Shown here: piece after piece, positions 25,251 through 34,614 of the stretch | How positions within the stretch are numbered: the first letter of the stretch is position 1 | How the letters are laid out: each line of letters starts with the position of its first letter | Source: Chitinimonas viridis | GTDB taxonomy: Bacteria; Pseudomonadota; Gammaproteobacteria; Burkholderiales; Chitinimonadaceae | Direction: 5' to 3' | DNA length: 64,000 nucleotides | Assembly: GCF_030409555.1 (NCBI RefSeq) | Contig: NZ_JAUFPU010000002.1 | Location: forward strand, 216,479-280,478 | The notes under the pieces: model-generated | The model's input: only the letters and a program-made list of their open reading frames with translations | The model's database searches: none | What the model was told of the DNA's origin: nothing | Translations under genes and position numbers: made by a program

Positions 25251-26381
25251 TCAGTTGAACCACAGCTTGACGCTATCGACACTACGACCGAAGAAACCAG
25301 CCTCTGGCACGGCAGTCAGTACCTTAAGCGGCAGCTCGGCCAAGGGCTGGCCATCCACGCTCAGCTTGATGCTGCCCACCACCTGGCCGGCGACTACCGG
25401 CGCGGTCAAATGCGGCTTGAGCAGTACCTGTTTCTGCAGGCGGGCCGAGGCCCCCTTGGCCACCGCCACATACTGATCGGTATCAAAACCGACCGGCACC
25501 GTATTGCTGGCCCCCTTGTACACCTTGACCTGGCTCACTGGCTGACGGGCCGCGAACAGCTTGGGCACGTCGAAGAACTGCATGCCATAGCCCAGCAGGC
25601 GGGCGCTTTCATTGGCACGGGTAACGTCAGAATCCGTACCCAGCACCACACTGAGCACCCGACGCTGTCCGTCGCGCTTGCTTGCCACCAGGCAGTAGCC
25701 TGCGCTGTCGGTGTGGCCGGTCTTCATGCCATCGACTTGTGGATCGCGGTACAGCAACAGGTTGCGATTGGGCTGGGAGATATTGTTGTAACGGAAATCC
25801 CGCATCGAGTAGATGGGATAGTGCTGCGGAAAATCGCGGATGATGGCGGCCGCCAGGATGCCCAGGTCGCGCGCTGTGGTGTAGTGCTGCGGATCAGGCA
25901 GGCCGGTGGAGTTCATGAAGTGGGTGTGCTTCATGCCCAGCCGGGCTGCCTGCTGGTTCATCATGCCGGCAAAGGTTTCCTCGGTGCCGGCGATGGCTTC
26001 GGCCAGCGTCACGCAGGCATCGTTGCCGCTCTGCACGATCATGCCCTTGATCATGTCGCTGACCGATGCAGGCTTCTTGGGGTCAAGAAACATGCGCGAC
26101 CCTTCGGTGCGCCAGCCTTTTTCCGATACCGTAAATTGCTGATCCATCTTGATGCGGCCATCCTTCAACGCCTGGAAGGTCAGGTAGGCCGTCATCAACT
26201 TGGTCAGGGAGGCCGGTTCAATACGGCGGTCGGCATCCTTGGCAGCCAGGGTGGTACCGCTATTGAAGTCCAGCAGCAAATAGGCAGTTGCCGACAGATC
26301 AGGGGCGGGCGGCACGGGCAGTGCAGCAGCACCAGCCTGGACGGACAAGGCGACGGCCAGGGCAATCAGAGTATTTTTCAT
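25251..26381 (-). CDS. dacC: D-alanyl-D-alanine carboxypeptidase (PBP5/6 type)
   Basis: A 376-residue protein with an N-terminal signal peptide ending near residue 20 (VQAGAAA). The three penicillin-binding motifs are SLTK (58-61), SGN (118-120) and KTG in DGMKTGHTDSAGYC. The last 100 residues form the PBP5-type C-terminal beta domain, and the final helix (FFGRSVDSVKLWFN) is the amphipathic membrane anchor. It trims the terminal D-Ala of periplasmic pentapeptides. It starts the minus-strand operon with the GNAT, dat, ybeD and lipB genes. Confidence 0.95.
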   Translation of the reverse strand: MKNTLIALAVALSVQAGAAALPVPPAPDLSATAYLLLDFNSGTTLAAKDADRRIEPASLTKLMTAYLTFQALKDGRIKMDQQFTVSEKGWRTEGSRMFLDPKKPASVSDMIKGMIVQSGNDACVTLAEAIAGTEETFAGMMNQQAARLGMKHTHFMNSTGLPDPQHYTTARDLGILAAAIIRDFPQHYPIYSMRDFRYNNISQPNRNLLLYRDPQVDGMKTGHTDSAGYCLVASKRDGQRRVLSVVLGTDSDVTRANESARLLGYGMQFFDVPKLFAARQPVSQVKVYKGASNTVPVGFDTDQYVAVAKGASARLQKQVLLKPHLTAPVVAGQVVGSIKLSVDGQPLAELPLKVLTAVPEAGFFGRSVDSVKLWFN

Positions 26382-26590
26382 GCGGGATATAAGGCGGAGT
26401 GATGCGAGAACGCAGGATTATAAAGCAATCGCCCGCGCTAACCGGTGCGGTCGATTCCGAAATCGCAGTTAGATTGCCGATACCGTTGCGACTCGCACAG
26501 CGCGGCGATGTTCCCCAGCCACAGCGTTATTCCGGCTGTATCACCCTGCGGACCTGGCGGGACGTTGTGCCAGCTGCACCGATGGCTGGA

Positions 26591-27010
26591 TCAGGCCCCT
26601 GCCACGAACCGTACTTCTATCCGCCCGGCCTGGCTATCCAGCCACAGCAGCCAATCGCGGCGTCCCTGCACGCAGAGCGGTAGCACCACCTGGGCTGCGG
26701 CCACCCCACCCGGCTCATCCTTGAGCGGTAGCGCTATCGGGCCCATATCCATCCCTACCATGCCAAAGCGGGCGGTGATCGGCCCGGCCAGGCCGCGCAC
26801 CTCCAGCTGAAACGGCTTGAGGGCAGAGGGGAGCTGCAACGCTCGGACCTCCACCACCTGGGTACCATAAGGAATGCGGCAGGGCTGAGTCAGATCAGCG
26901 CAACTGGCCGTCAGCACCGAAGGAGGTGCCACGGGCCGCAGGCGATTGGCCAGCAGTAGCAGTGCCGTCAGGCTGGCCACCGTCATCAATAGCCAGCCGG
27001 CGTGCTTCAT
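26591..27010 (-). CDS. Small single-pass membrane or periplasmic protein, unknown
   Basis: A 139-residue protein with an N-terminal hydrophobic segment (GWLLMTVASLTALLLLANRL) that is either a signal anchor or an uncleaved signal peptide. Two close cysteines (SCADLTQPC) suggest a periplasmic disulfide. The remainder is beta-like, with RFGMVGMDMGP, which weakly recalls periplasmic metal-binding proteins with Met/Asp motifs. It overlaps the Nudix-ThiE stop by 4 bp and so belongs to that transcript. No family is assigned. The 209 bp from its stop to dacC hold no gene I can support. Confidence 0.65.
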   Translation of the reverse strand: MKHAGWLLMTVASLTALLLLANRLRPVAPPSVLTASCADLTQPCRIPYGTQVVEVRALQLPSALKPFQLEVRGLAGPITARFGMVGMDMGPIALPLKDEPGGVAAAQVVLPLCVQGRRDWLLWLDSQAGRIEVRFVAGA

Positions 27011-27957
27011 GACAGCCCTTGCCAGGCAGCCCGCAGCAGGGCAACGCCTTGGGCGCCTGCAGCCTGTGCCGCGGCGAGATCGGCCTGCTTGAGACCACCA
27101 ATGCCATACACAGGGAAGGGCCAGCCCTGCCCCGCCAGCGCGGCAAAGCCATCCCAGCCCAGCGTAGCGCTGCCTGGGTGGCTCTGCGTAGGCTGTATCG
27201 CCCCCAGCACGGCGTAGTCCAGGCCCAACTCCGCCGCCCTGGCCAGCTCTGTTGCGTTATGTACCGACGCACCACACCAGCCCTCAGGCCGTTCGGTGGT
27301 TTCCATCAGCACCCGCGCAGGCAGATGCACGCCGGCCGCGCCCAGATCGTGCGCCCGTTGCGGTTGGCCATGCACCAGCAGGCGAGCCCCATAGGGCTGC
27401 AACCGTGCCTGCACCTCGGCCGCGAGGCCTGCGTAGGCCGCGGCTGGCAGTTGCGGCTCGCGCAGTACCAGCCAGCGCAGGCCTTGCGCCAGCGCCAGGT
27501 CCAGCTGCCTCAGCCAGGCCGCCTCGCCCAGTTCCGCCACATTGGAAAACGGTAACACCGCCGGCAACTGCAAGCCACGCAGGATGGGGGTGTTGGCGGG
27601 CAACACCGGGTCCACCGTCAAGGCTCCCGGCACCTGCCAAGCAAATGCCTGCCCTTCATGCGGGTGGGGCTCACCCTGCCAATCGGTCACCTTGAAGAAA
27701 TTGAGCCTGACATGGGCATGGGGATAGGTGAAGGTCTGCACCAGCCAGGGCTGCGCCATCGAAACGGTCACGCCCATTTCCTCGTGCAACTCGCGCACCA
27801 GCGCCTGCAGCGGCGTCTCGCCCGCCTCCAGCTTGCCCCCTGGGAACTCCCACCAGCCGGCATAGGGCTTGCCCTCCGGGCGCGAGCCCAGCAGGAACTG
27901 GCCATCAGGCCGTATCAGTATGCCGGCGGCAACATGGGTGGTCTTGGTTTCGGTCAT
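27007..27957 (-). CDS. Nudix hydrolase-ThiE/TenI-like fusion (MutT family)
   Basis: A 316-residue two-domain protein. Residues 1-130 hold a full Nudix box (GGKLEAGETPLQALVRELHEEMGV), preceded by GWWEFPG, typical of 8-oxo-dGTP-cleaving MutT. Residues about 150-316 resemble thiamine phosphate synthase/TenI (HLPARVLMETTERPEGWCGASVHNATELARAAELG, DYAVLGAIQPTQSH, YGIGGL). This MutT-ThiE-like fusion is known in beta- and gammaproteobacteria; the second domain is often not a true thiamine enzyme. The likely role is nucleotide-pool sanitation, with an uncertain second activity. Confidence 0.9.
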   Translation of the reverse strand: MTETKTTHVAAGILIRPDGQFLLGSRPEGKPYAGWWEFPGGKLEAGETPLQALVRELHEEMGVTVSMAQPWLVQTFTYPHAHVRLNFFKVTDWQGEPHPHEGQAFAWQVPGALTVDPVLPANTPILRGLQLPAVLPFSNVAELGEAAWLRQLDLALAQGLRWLVLREPQLPAAAYAGLAAEVQARLQPYGARLLVHGQPQRAHDLGAAGVHLPARVLMETTERPEGWCGASVHNATELARAAELGLDYAVLGAIQPTQSHPGSATLGWDGFAALAGQGWPFPVYGIGGLKQADLAAAQAAGAQGVALLRAAWQGLS

Positions 27958-27992
27958 CTTTGCCCTGATAATAGGTAATGGACGGCTACGGC

Positions 27993-28835
27993 CTAGCTGA
28001 TGCGCCCTGCCCGATCACGGGCAAACTGCCAGGCCACCCTGCCCGAGCGTGAACCACGGCCCAGCGCCCAATTGAGCGCAGCACGCTCCAGGGGTTCGTT
28101 CCACTCATGCCGGCCAAACTCCGCCAGCCAATGGCGCGCAGCAGCCAGATATTCCTCTTGGCTGAAGGGATAGAAACTCAGCCACAGACCAAAGCGCTCG
28201 GACAGGCTGATTTTTTCCTCTACTGCGTCGGCCGGGTGCACCTCACCATCCACATGGCGGCTACGGCTGTTCTCGTCAAAATACTCTGGCAACAGATGGC
28301 GGCGATTCGAGGTGGCATAGATCAGGATATTGCTGCTGGTTGCCGCAATACTGCCGTCCAGTACCGACTTCAGCGCCTTGTAACCGCCCTCGCCCTCCTC
28401 AAAGCTCAGGTCGTCGCAAAACACGATAAAGCGCTCCGGGCGATGCGCCAGCTTGGCGACGATATCGGCCAGGTCGCACAGATCGTCCTTGTCCACTTCC
28501 ACCAGACGCAGGCCCTGGTCGGCAAACTCATGCAACAGGGCTTTGACCAGCGAGGATTTGCCGGTGCCGCGTGCGCCGGTCAGCAGTACATTGTTGGCCA
28601 GCCGCCCCTGCACGAACTGGCGGGTATTGCGGACGATCTCGGCCTTTTGCGGTTCGATGTTCTGCAGATCAGCCAGCCGCAGCCGATGCGGTTGGTGCAC
28701 GGCTTCCAGCCAGCCCACCGTGGTGCCCAAGGCAGCCTGCTTGCGCCAGCGAAAAGCCGTGGCAGACCAATCCGGCGCGGCGTCCGCTGGCGGCAGTATG
28801 GCTTCCAGCCGGGCCAACAGCTGCTCAAGATTCAT
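27993..28835 (-). CDS. DUF815 family P-loop ATPase
   Basis: A 280-residue AAA-like ATPase with Walker A GARGTGKSS, Walker B-type FIVFCDDLSFEEGEGGYKALKSVLDG, and ATSNRRHLLPEYF matching DUF815 proteins. These are found beside argJ and mutT genes in betaproteobacteria but have no settled function. I prefer the ATG at 28835 ([12 protein letters not shown]): the GGAGG ribosome site lies 5 bases upstream of it, whereas the frame opens at 28847 on a GTG. The start overlaps the upstream small membrane protein by 11 bp, so the two are coupled. Confidence 0.87.
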   Translation of the reverse strand: MNLEQLLARLEAILPPADAAPDWSATAFRWRKQAALGTTVGWLEAVHQPHRLRLADLQNIEPQKAEIVRNTRQFVQGRLANNVLLTGARGTGKSSLVKALLHEFADQGLRLVEVDKDDLCDLADIVAKLAHRPERFIVFCDDLSFEEGEGGYKALKSVLDGSIAATSSNILIYATSNRRHLLPEYFDENSRSRHVDGEVHPADAVEEKISLSERFGLWLSFYPFSQEEYLAAARHWLAEFGRHEWNEPLERAALNWALGRGSRSGRVAWQFARDRAGRIS

Positions 28836-29121
28836 CATCGCCTCCACGGCGGCTCAGGTAGATCAATCCAGCCCCCAGCAGTGCCAGCACCGTACCACTG
28901 CCCGCCAGCAGCACCACGGCCGGGTTGCGTTGCCACAAAGAGGGTATGGCCGCACTGTAGCCGGGCTCGCGGCAGACGGCGCGGGCATAGTCATAAGCGC
29001 CGCCACCGTCCAGGCAGACATCCACCATAGCCCACTCCACCCCCTGCCGCAGCAAGGCGCCCGTCAGCAGCATCAAGCCCAGCCCGGTAATGATCTGTGG
29101 CGCGAGGCTGCGCTGGCTCAC
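28825..29121 (-). CDS. Small two-helix membrane protein
   Basis: A 98-residue protein with two clear hydrophobic segments, [17 protein letters not shown] near the start and [21 protein letters not shown] near the end. The loop between them has two Cys and acidic residues and would face the periplasm. Its start overlaps the argJ stop by 4 bp and its end overlaps the DUF815 gene. No family is recognised; it may partner the DUF815 ATPase because of the coupling. Confidence 0.7.
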   Translation of the reverse strand: MSQRSLAPQIITGLGLMLLTGALLRQGVEWAMVDVCLDGGGAYDYARAVCREPGYSAAIPSLWQRNPAVVLLAGSGTVLALLGAGLIYLSRRGGDDES

Positions 29122-30341
29122 GAGCGGTAGTCCGCGTTGATCTTGACGTAGTCGTAGCTGAAATCACAGGTCCAGACCGTGGCCGCCACCGGGCCACGGT
29201 TCAGCACCACGCGTATCAGTATCTCGGCCTTGTTCATCACGCGCTGGCCGTCTTCCTCGCGATACGCCGGGTTGCGACCGCCCTGGGTGGCGACCAGCAC
29301 GTCGTCCAAGTAGAGATCCAGCTTGTCCACATCCAGGTCGTCGATGCCGGCATAGCCTATGGCAGCCAGGATGCGGCCCAGATTGGGGTCCGAAGCAAAA
29401 AAGGCCGTCTTGACCAGTGGCGAGCGGCCTATGGCATAGCCCACAGCCTTACATTCGCTCTCGTCACGGCCACCCTCCACTTGCACGGTCATGAACTTGG
29501 TGGCGCCTTCACCATCGCGGACAATGGCCTGTGCCAGGGTCTGCGCCACGGCCGTCACGGCATCACGCAGCACCGCGTATTCAGCGCTGTCGGCATCGCT
29601 GATCTCGGCGCCGGTCTGGCCGGTAGCAATCAGCATGAAGCTGTCGTTGGTCGAGGTGTCGCCATCAATGGTGATGCAGTTGAAGCTGCGGTCGGCCGCA
29701 TGCTTGACCAGGGCCTGCAGCAGCGGCTGGGCCAGCTTGGCATCCAGCGCCACATAGCCGAGCATGGTCGCCATATTGGGGTGGATCATACCGGCGCCCT
29801 TGGCGATGCCGGTGATGGTAATGGTCTGCCCTGCCACCTGTACTTGCCGGCTGGCTGCCTTGCTCACGACATCGGTGGTCATGATGGCCTCGGCGGCATC
29901 GGCCCAGTTGGCGGGCGACAGATTGGCCACTGCGCCTGGCAACGCTGCCACGATCTTCTCGAAGGGCAGAGGCTCCAGTATCACCCCGGTAGAGAACGGC
30001 AGTATCTGGCTGCGCTCGGCACCCAGCTCCGCTGCCAGTGCATCGCACACCTTGAGCGCCCGCTCGCGCCCATCCAACCCGGTACCGGCATTGGCGTTGC
30101 CGGTGTTGACCACCAGCGCACGCGGCGTAGCCTGGGCCAGATGCTCGCGGCACAGTTGGACCGGCGCGGCGCAAAAGCGATTGCGGGTAAACACCCCGGC
30201 CACTTTTGCGCCCTCTGCCAGCAGCATCACCAGCACATCCTTGCGGCCGGGTTTCTTGATACCGGCGCTGCCTATGCCCAGGGTAATGCCGGGAACGGCG
30301 TGCAGGCTGGCGGGGTCGGGGGCGTTGAGGTTGACGGGCAT
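29118..30341 (-). CDS. argJ: Bifunctional ornithine acetyltransferase/N-acetylglutamate synthase
   Basis: A 407-residue ArgJ. The self-cleavage point is in [10 protein letters not shown] (between Ala and the nucleophilic Thr), and [14 protein letters not shown] is the conserved substrate-binding segment of the beta subunit. ArgJ transfers acetyl from N-acetylornithine to glutamate, recycling acetyl in arginine synthesis. The chosen start at 30341 (MPVNLNAPD) fits family length; the frame continues to 30467 but that part has no similarity. The 170-bp divergent gap to the next plus-strand gene carries its promoter. Confidence 0.96.
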   Translation of the reverse strand: MPVNLNAPDPASLHAVPGITLGIGSAGIKKPGRKDVLVMLLAEGAKVAGVFTRNRFCAAPVQLCREHLAQATPRALVVNTGNANAGTGLDGRERALKVCDALAAELGAERSQILPFSTGVILEPLPFEKIVAALPGAVANLSPANWADAAEAIMTTDVVSKAASRQVQVAGQTITITGIAKGAGMIHPNMATMLGYVALDAKLAQPLLQALVKHAADRSFNCITIDGDTSTNDSFMLIATGQTGAEISDADSAEYAVLRDAVTAVAQTLAQAIVRDGEGATKFMTVQVEGGRDESECKAVGYAIGRSPLVKTAFFASDPNLGRILAAIGYAGIDDLDVDKLDLYLDDVLVATQGGRNPAYREEDGQRVMNKAEILIRVVLNRGPVAATVWTCDFSYDYVKINADYRS

Positions 30342-30511
30342 GGTGGTTCCTGTTTCGTAGCGAAGGCAAGGCAGCCTGGTGGCCGCACAGATAGAGTGCG
30401 AGATTGTACCGTTGCCAGCCCGCGAAAACAGCGCATCCTGCATTGCTGCCTCCACATGGCCGCACAAACTGGACTAGCCTGTAATGAGATCTCCACAGCG
30501 TAGCTTCTGCC

Positions 30512-32404
30512 ATGCTAGTGAACCCCATCAAGCACGCGGCCATCGAGCCCCACCATCCTCCGCTCGGCATGGGCATGAGCCTCTTCTTCTTTGTGAGCGT
30601 ACTGTGCCTGCTGATAGCCCTTGGCCTGTTCCTGATTTCTTCCAGTGCGCGCAAGCTTGGCCCAATAGCGCTGGACTCTGAACAGCGGGTCTGGATAGCC
30701 ATAGATGACCACCTGGTCATCACCCAACTCCAGGGCCAGGTAGTGGGAGAAGTGGATACAAGCGAACAGATCAGCACCGCCTACAAGGTGGTGGTGGCAT
30801 GGAAGCAGGGTGGTGTACTACTGGATGCGGCAGACAACGGCCATGTCTACCGATTGGATCGGCAAGGACAAATCGTCGGCACGCTACCGACGTACTTCAT
30901 GGGCACGGTGCTGCTGGCCTATGCAGCCAGCAGTGATACTACCTATGTGCTGGAGCAAGACGCCGGGGTGCTGCGCGCTTATCAGGGCGATACCCTGGTT
31001 GCCGAGCGCAAAGGTTATCAGGATATCAGCAGCATGAGCCTCAGCCCGGATGGCAGGCTGTGGTTGCTGGACAGACACAACGCACGCTTGCTCGCACACG
31101 ATAGCCACTTACAGCCGGTGAAGGCTGTGCTACTACCCGCCGCATTCGATGCCGTACCGCCAAACCAGGCACAGGCAGGGCCAGATGGAAGCTGGTGGAT
31201 AACGGGTGACATACGCAACTGGCAGCGAGGTCGTATGCTGCGCATGGATAGGCAAGGCCAAGCCCTGGCTGCACCCGCGTTACCCTGGTGGTCCATGCCG
31301 GCCGGGCTCGCCATGTTGCCCGATGGCAGTTGGCTGGTCACCGAGGCACGCCGCAGCAGGGTGCTGCAGCTGGATCCACAAGGACAAGTACAGGGCCAGT
31401 TTGGCGATAGCGCACTACAGGAAGACCTGAGCCGCCACCGTTGGCGCCACCTGAAGAATCCATTCCTTCAGCTATGCCTGGCCATGATGGTCGGTCTGAT
31501 GATCTATGGTGGCTATATAATCTGGCGAGATAGGCGCCCTGGTCCCGCGTCGTCTCCGCTATTTGCCACGCCAGCCAACCGCGATAACGTAGGCAAACTG
31601 GCCAGCCTCGCCCTGTGGGCGGTCATTGTCATGCAGATGTTCAAAATAGGCGTGCCGCTGTTCTCGGCAGATTTCGCCGCGCAACTTTGCCAGGGTACTA
31701 CCGACTGCCAGGAACTCATGCTGCTCGAGCTGGGCAGCCGATTTGTTGTCATGCTGCCGATCTTTATGTTCCCGCCTCACCGTATCCCAGGATACGACTT
31801 CCAGACCGATATGCCTGTGCTGCATAGCTTGCTGGATAGGGCCAACACCCACGGCCCCGCCCTACGTCAGGCAGTGGAAGCGGCCGGCGGCTGCTACTTT
31901 GGCTACTGTGTGAAGAATGCCCTGCTCTTGGTCTGCCACGATGCCCTGTTGGTCGTCCGCCTACGCTCGCCGGACTACAGCCTGGAAAGCTTGCAGACCC
32001 TTCGTTACGAGGACCTGAGCGAATTTGAAGCGGTAGGGGTATCTTTCATACTGGATGCCGGATCAACCCGCATCCGCTTCAAACACGGCGCTGCGCGGCG
32101 GGAATTCGAGACCCCGAGCCCCAAACACCAGCGCACATTCCTGGCCTGGCTTCAGAACATGCACCCCGCGACGCGAGATAGCTGGCTGGCAGAGCAGCAC
32201 CAGACGCTCGTACGGCGCACGCGCCGAGCGCACTGGTTCATGCTATTGCTGTGCGGCAGCGGCTTGGCCACCTTGCTTGCCCTTGGTGCCACGGCTTACA
32301 ACGCTCCCCTCACCTTGCTGCTTGCCCTGCTGCTGGCATTACTGTCCGTGCGCGGCGTACGGAGGCCACCACCTGCGCCGGCCCCCATGCCGCTTGCGCC
32401 ATAG
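30512..32404 (+). CDS. Multi-pass membrane protein with NHL/propeller-like domain (copy 1)
   Basis: A 630-residue protein. A hydrophobic segment at about 22-45 is followed by repeats resembling propeller blades (RVWIAIDDHLVI, DGRLWLLDRHNARLL, DGSWLVTEARRSRVLQLDPQG), probably periplasmic, to about residue 305. Then come membrane segments (LQLCLAMMVGLMIYGGYIIW, LASLALWAVIVMQMFKIGV, FVVMLPIFMFPP), a soluble C-terminal region with a split cytosolic-looking domain, and a final pair of hydrophobic stretches (about 570-615). The downstream gene (32527) encodes a paralogue with the same layout. No characterised family is recognised. Confidence 0.78.
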   Translation: MLVNPIKHAAIEPHHPPLGMGMSLFFFVSVLCLLIALGLFLISSSARKLGPIALDSEQRVWIAIDDHLVITQLQGQVVGEVDTSEQISTAYKVVVAWKQGGVLLDAADNGHVYRLDRQGQIVGTLPTYFMGTVLLAYAASSDTTYVLEQDAGVLRAYQGDTLVAERKGYQDISSMSLSPDGRLWLLDRHNARLLAHDSHLQPVKAVLLPAAFDAVPPNQAQAGPDGSWWITGDIRNWQRGRMLRMDRQGQALAAPALPWWSMPAGLAMLPDGSWLVTEARRSRVLQLDPQGQVQGQFGDSALQEDLSRHRWRHLKNPFLQLCLAMMVGLMIYGGYIIWRDRRPGPASSPLFATPANRDNVGKLASLALWAVIVMQMFKIGVPLFSADFAAQLCQGTTDCQELMLLELGSRFVVMLPIFMFPPHRIPGYDFQTDMPVLHSLLDRANTHGPALRQAVEAAGGCYFGYCVKNALLLVCHDALLVVRLRSPDYSLESLQTLRYEDLSEFEAVGVSFILDAGSTRIRFKHGAARREFETPSPKHQRTFLAWLQNMHPATRDSWLAEQHQTLVRRTRRAHWFMLLLCGSGLATLLALGATAYNAPLTLLLALLLALLSVRGVRRPPPAPAPMPLAP

Positions 32405-32526
32405 CAGCCCAGCCTCCAGCTTGCGCTGAGCAAATTTCCGCTACCAGGACAATACTGGTGCATGGGGTAATAACATCAGGGGCGCTTTCTTAGCGCTTTG
32501 TATAGCCAGATATACCAAGGCCTATC

Positions 32527-34527
32527 ATGAGCCAGCAACAAGACACGCCCTTTCTGCCTTTGAGCCCCAAAAGCGTCCAAATGCTGGCCAAGCTGCTGCA
32601 GTTGAACCATGGTCTATCCGCCATGCTGCTGGCTTTTCTTGGTATCACAGCTGTTGGTGTCGCGCTTATCGCCTTGAGCTTATCGTTGGTGCTGTCGAGT
32701 GACGGTTACGAGTTGTCCACCTTGGCGGTAGATAGTGAGAACCGCGTCTGGATAGATGGCGGCGACAGACTCATCGTGACGCGTACTGATGGCAGCGTAG
32801 TCACGACAATAGCCTCTCCCAACGCGCCTAGGGCTCCCTTCAGCAGCTTGGCGGCCTGGAAAAACGGCGGTGTACTGGTAGCCAGCCTGAACGACAAACG
32901 CATCTACCAACTGGATCGCGATGGAAAAATAGTCGGACAGCTGGACTTGGTGTTCCAAGGTACGGTCACGCTGGCCTATGCAGCGCAGCACGACAGAACC
33001 TTTGTGATGGAAAAGCGCACTGGCAAGCTACGTGCATTTCAGGGCACACGACAGATAGCCGAGCGCGCTGACTATCCAGGCGCCTACGGGATAGATATTG
33101 CCACTGATGGCCTGGTTTGGTTAGCCGACACCGAGGGCAAACGCCTGGTCGCCCATAGCCTGGATCTGGAGGTTCAGGATACGCTGGCTTTGCCCACCCA
33201 TCTGGGCATGAGCAAACCCGTCACCTTGCTCAGCAGGGGCAAGGATGGCTGGTGGTTAACCCTGAAATCAGACAGCTTGAGTGTAGGCAGTCTGCGTACG
33301 CTGGATAGCCAGAGCCGTCTGACTGCACACCCCGCTTCCCCCTGGTGGAGCAATCCATTCGGTATCGCCAGCCTCAGGGATGGCTCCCTGCTGGCAGTGG
33401 ATCCCCGTACAACGCGCATCCTGCACTACAGTGCAAGCGGGGAGCGCCTGGACGATTTTGGTGGTGCAGAACTCAAGGCACATTTTGACCGGCACCGCTG
33501 GCGCATGCTGCACAGCAACAAACAGATTGGTCTGTGGCTGGTCCTCGGATTGATAGGCACGATTCTCAGTGCAACGGTTTACGCAATATACACACACCTC
33601 CGTCTATATCGCCGGATATATGCAGTGCCTAGGCATGCACTCTTTGATACCTCCTTACACTCACCACACAAGCGGTGGCGGCTGACGATATACGGTGTTG
33701 CCGCGCTCGCGTTTGCGTTCGGGCTGTTTGGAATACCGACCTATGTGCTGGGCAGCAGCCATACCCAACAACAACTTTGCGGTGCCATCAGCGTCTGCGG
33801 CAACTACACACTGTGGATGGTGCTCTGGCCGCTTGTGCTGGGCATGTGGTTACAGGTCGACGCCGTCCCCCACTTTCTGATTGCCCCTTTGCAACTGGGA
33901 AAAACACTGCCGCAGCCCATAGCCAAAACGCTGCTCAACTTGGCAAACGTGGATCATGCCACCCTGCCTCAAGCCATCAATGCAGCACACGGCTGCTATC
34001 TGGTTTTGATCGCAGACAAGGCCATCGTCCTGCTCTGTCATGACGCTTTGCTACTGGTGCAGGTTCGCCAGAGCGATTTCTCGCTGCTGTCGCTGCACCG
34101 GTTCAACTATGCCGATATGCAGACTATCCAGACACTACGCTTGCCAGGCGCAGACTCGCTCCTGCGCCCATGCATGGCGGTCAGATTCAGCGATCAGAAT
34201 GGCAGCTACGATCTCGGTTTCCTCCATGCTCCTGTGCAGGTTTTTTGCGCAGACTGGTTGACCGGTATGAAGACGGATACCCGTAAGAGCTGGCTTCAGC
34301 AGCAGGCACACCGATTACGCAAGCAGCGACTGCTTGCTGTAGGCATTACCGCCGCCATTGCAGTGATCGGGCTGTTAGCGTTCATCGTGCTGGGTATCAA
34401 CCCGCAATCCCAGCCCATTGCCTATCTGCTGGCCGTCTCTGGCATAGCCCACGCTTGGTATGGCTACCGGCATGCCCATGCCCCACTCAAGCCATACCCC
34501 TTGGCCGCGGGCAACACCTCCAGCTAA
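32527..34527 (+). CDS. Multi-pass membrane protein with NHL/propeller-like domain (copy 2)
   Basis: A 666-residue paralogue of the protein encoded at 30512-32404. Shared landmarks in the same order include VDSENRVWIDGGDRLIV, AAWKNGGVLVAS, QGTVTLAYAAQHDRTFVMEK, WWSNPFGIASLRDGSLL, and the soluble late segment AAHGCYLVLIADKAIVLLCHDALLLVQVRQSDFSLLSL. It also has an N-terminal anchor, several central membrane helices and a C-terminal hydrophobic pair. The 122-bp gap between the copies contains no gene. A tandem duplication that has diverged is the simplest reading. Function is unknown; pepP follows 87 bp later and is probably separate. Confidence 0.78.
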   Translation: MSQQQDTPFLPLSPKSVQMLAKLLQLNHGLSAMLLAFLGITAVGVALIALSLSLVLSSDGYELSTLAVDSENRVWIDGGDRLIVTRTDGSVVTTIASPNAPRAPFSSLAAWKNGGVLVASLNDKRIYQLDRDGKIVGQLDLVFQGTVTLAYAAQHDRTFVMEKRTGKLRAFQGTRQIAERADYPGAYGIDIATDGLVWLADTEGKRLVAHSLDLEVQDTLALPTHLGMSKPVTLLSRGKDGWWLTLKSDSLSVGSLRTLDSQSRLTAHPASPWWSNPFGIASLRDGSLLAVDPRTTRILHYSASGERLDDFGGAELKAHFDRHRWRMLHSNKQIGLWLVLGLIGTILSATVYAIYTHLRLYRRIYAVPRHALFDTSLHSPHKRWRLTIYGVAALAFAFGLFGIPTYVLGSSHTQQQLCGAISVCGNYTLWMVLWPLVLGMWLQVDAVPHFLIAPLQLGKTLPQPIAKTLLNLANVDHATLPQAINAAHGCYLVLIADKAIVLLCHDALLLVQVRQSDFSLLSLHRFNYADMQTIQTLRLPGADSLLRPCMAVRFSDQNGSYDLGFLHAPVQVFCADWLTGMKTDTRKSWLQQQAHRLRKQRLLAVGITAAIAVIGLLAFIVLGINPQSQPIAYLLAVSGIAHAWYGYRHAHAPLKPYPLAAGNTSS

Positions 34528-34614
34528 CGCTTGCAGCCCCGCTCCCTGCATCCAAACCCACCTGACGGGGGTATCATGCGCGCAACTTTGCCACCCTCCC
34601 ATTGAGGTAGCCCC

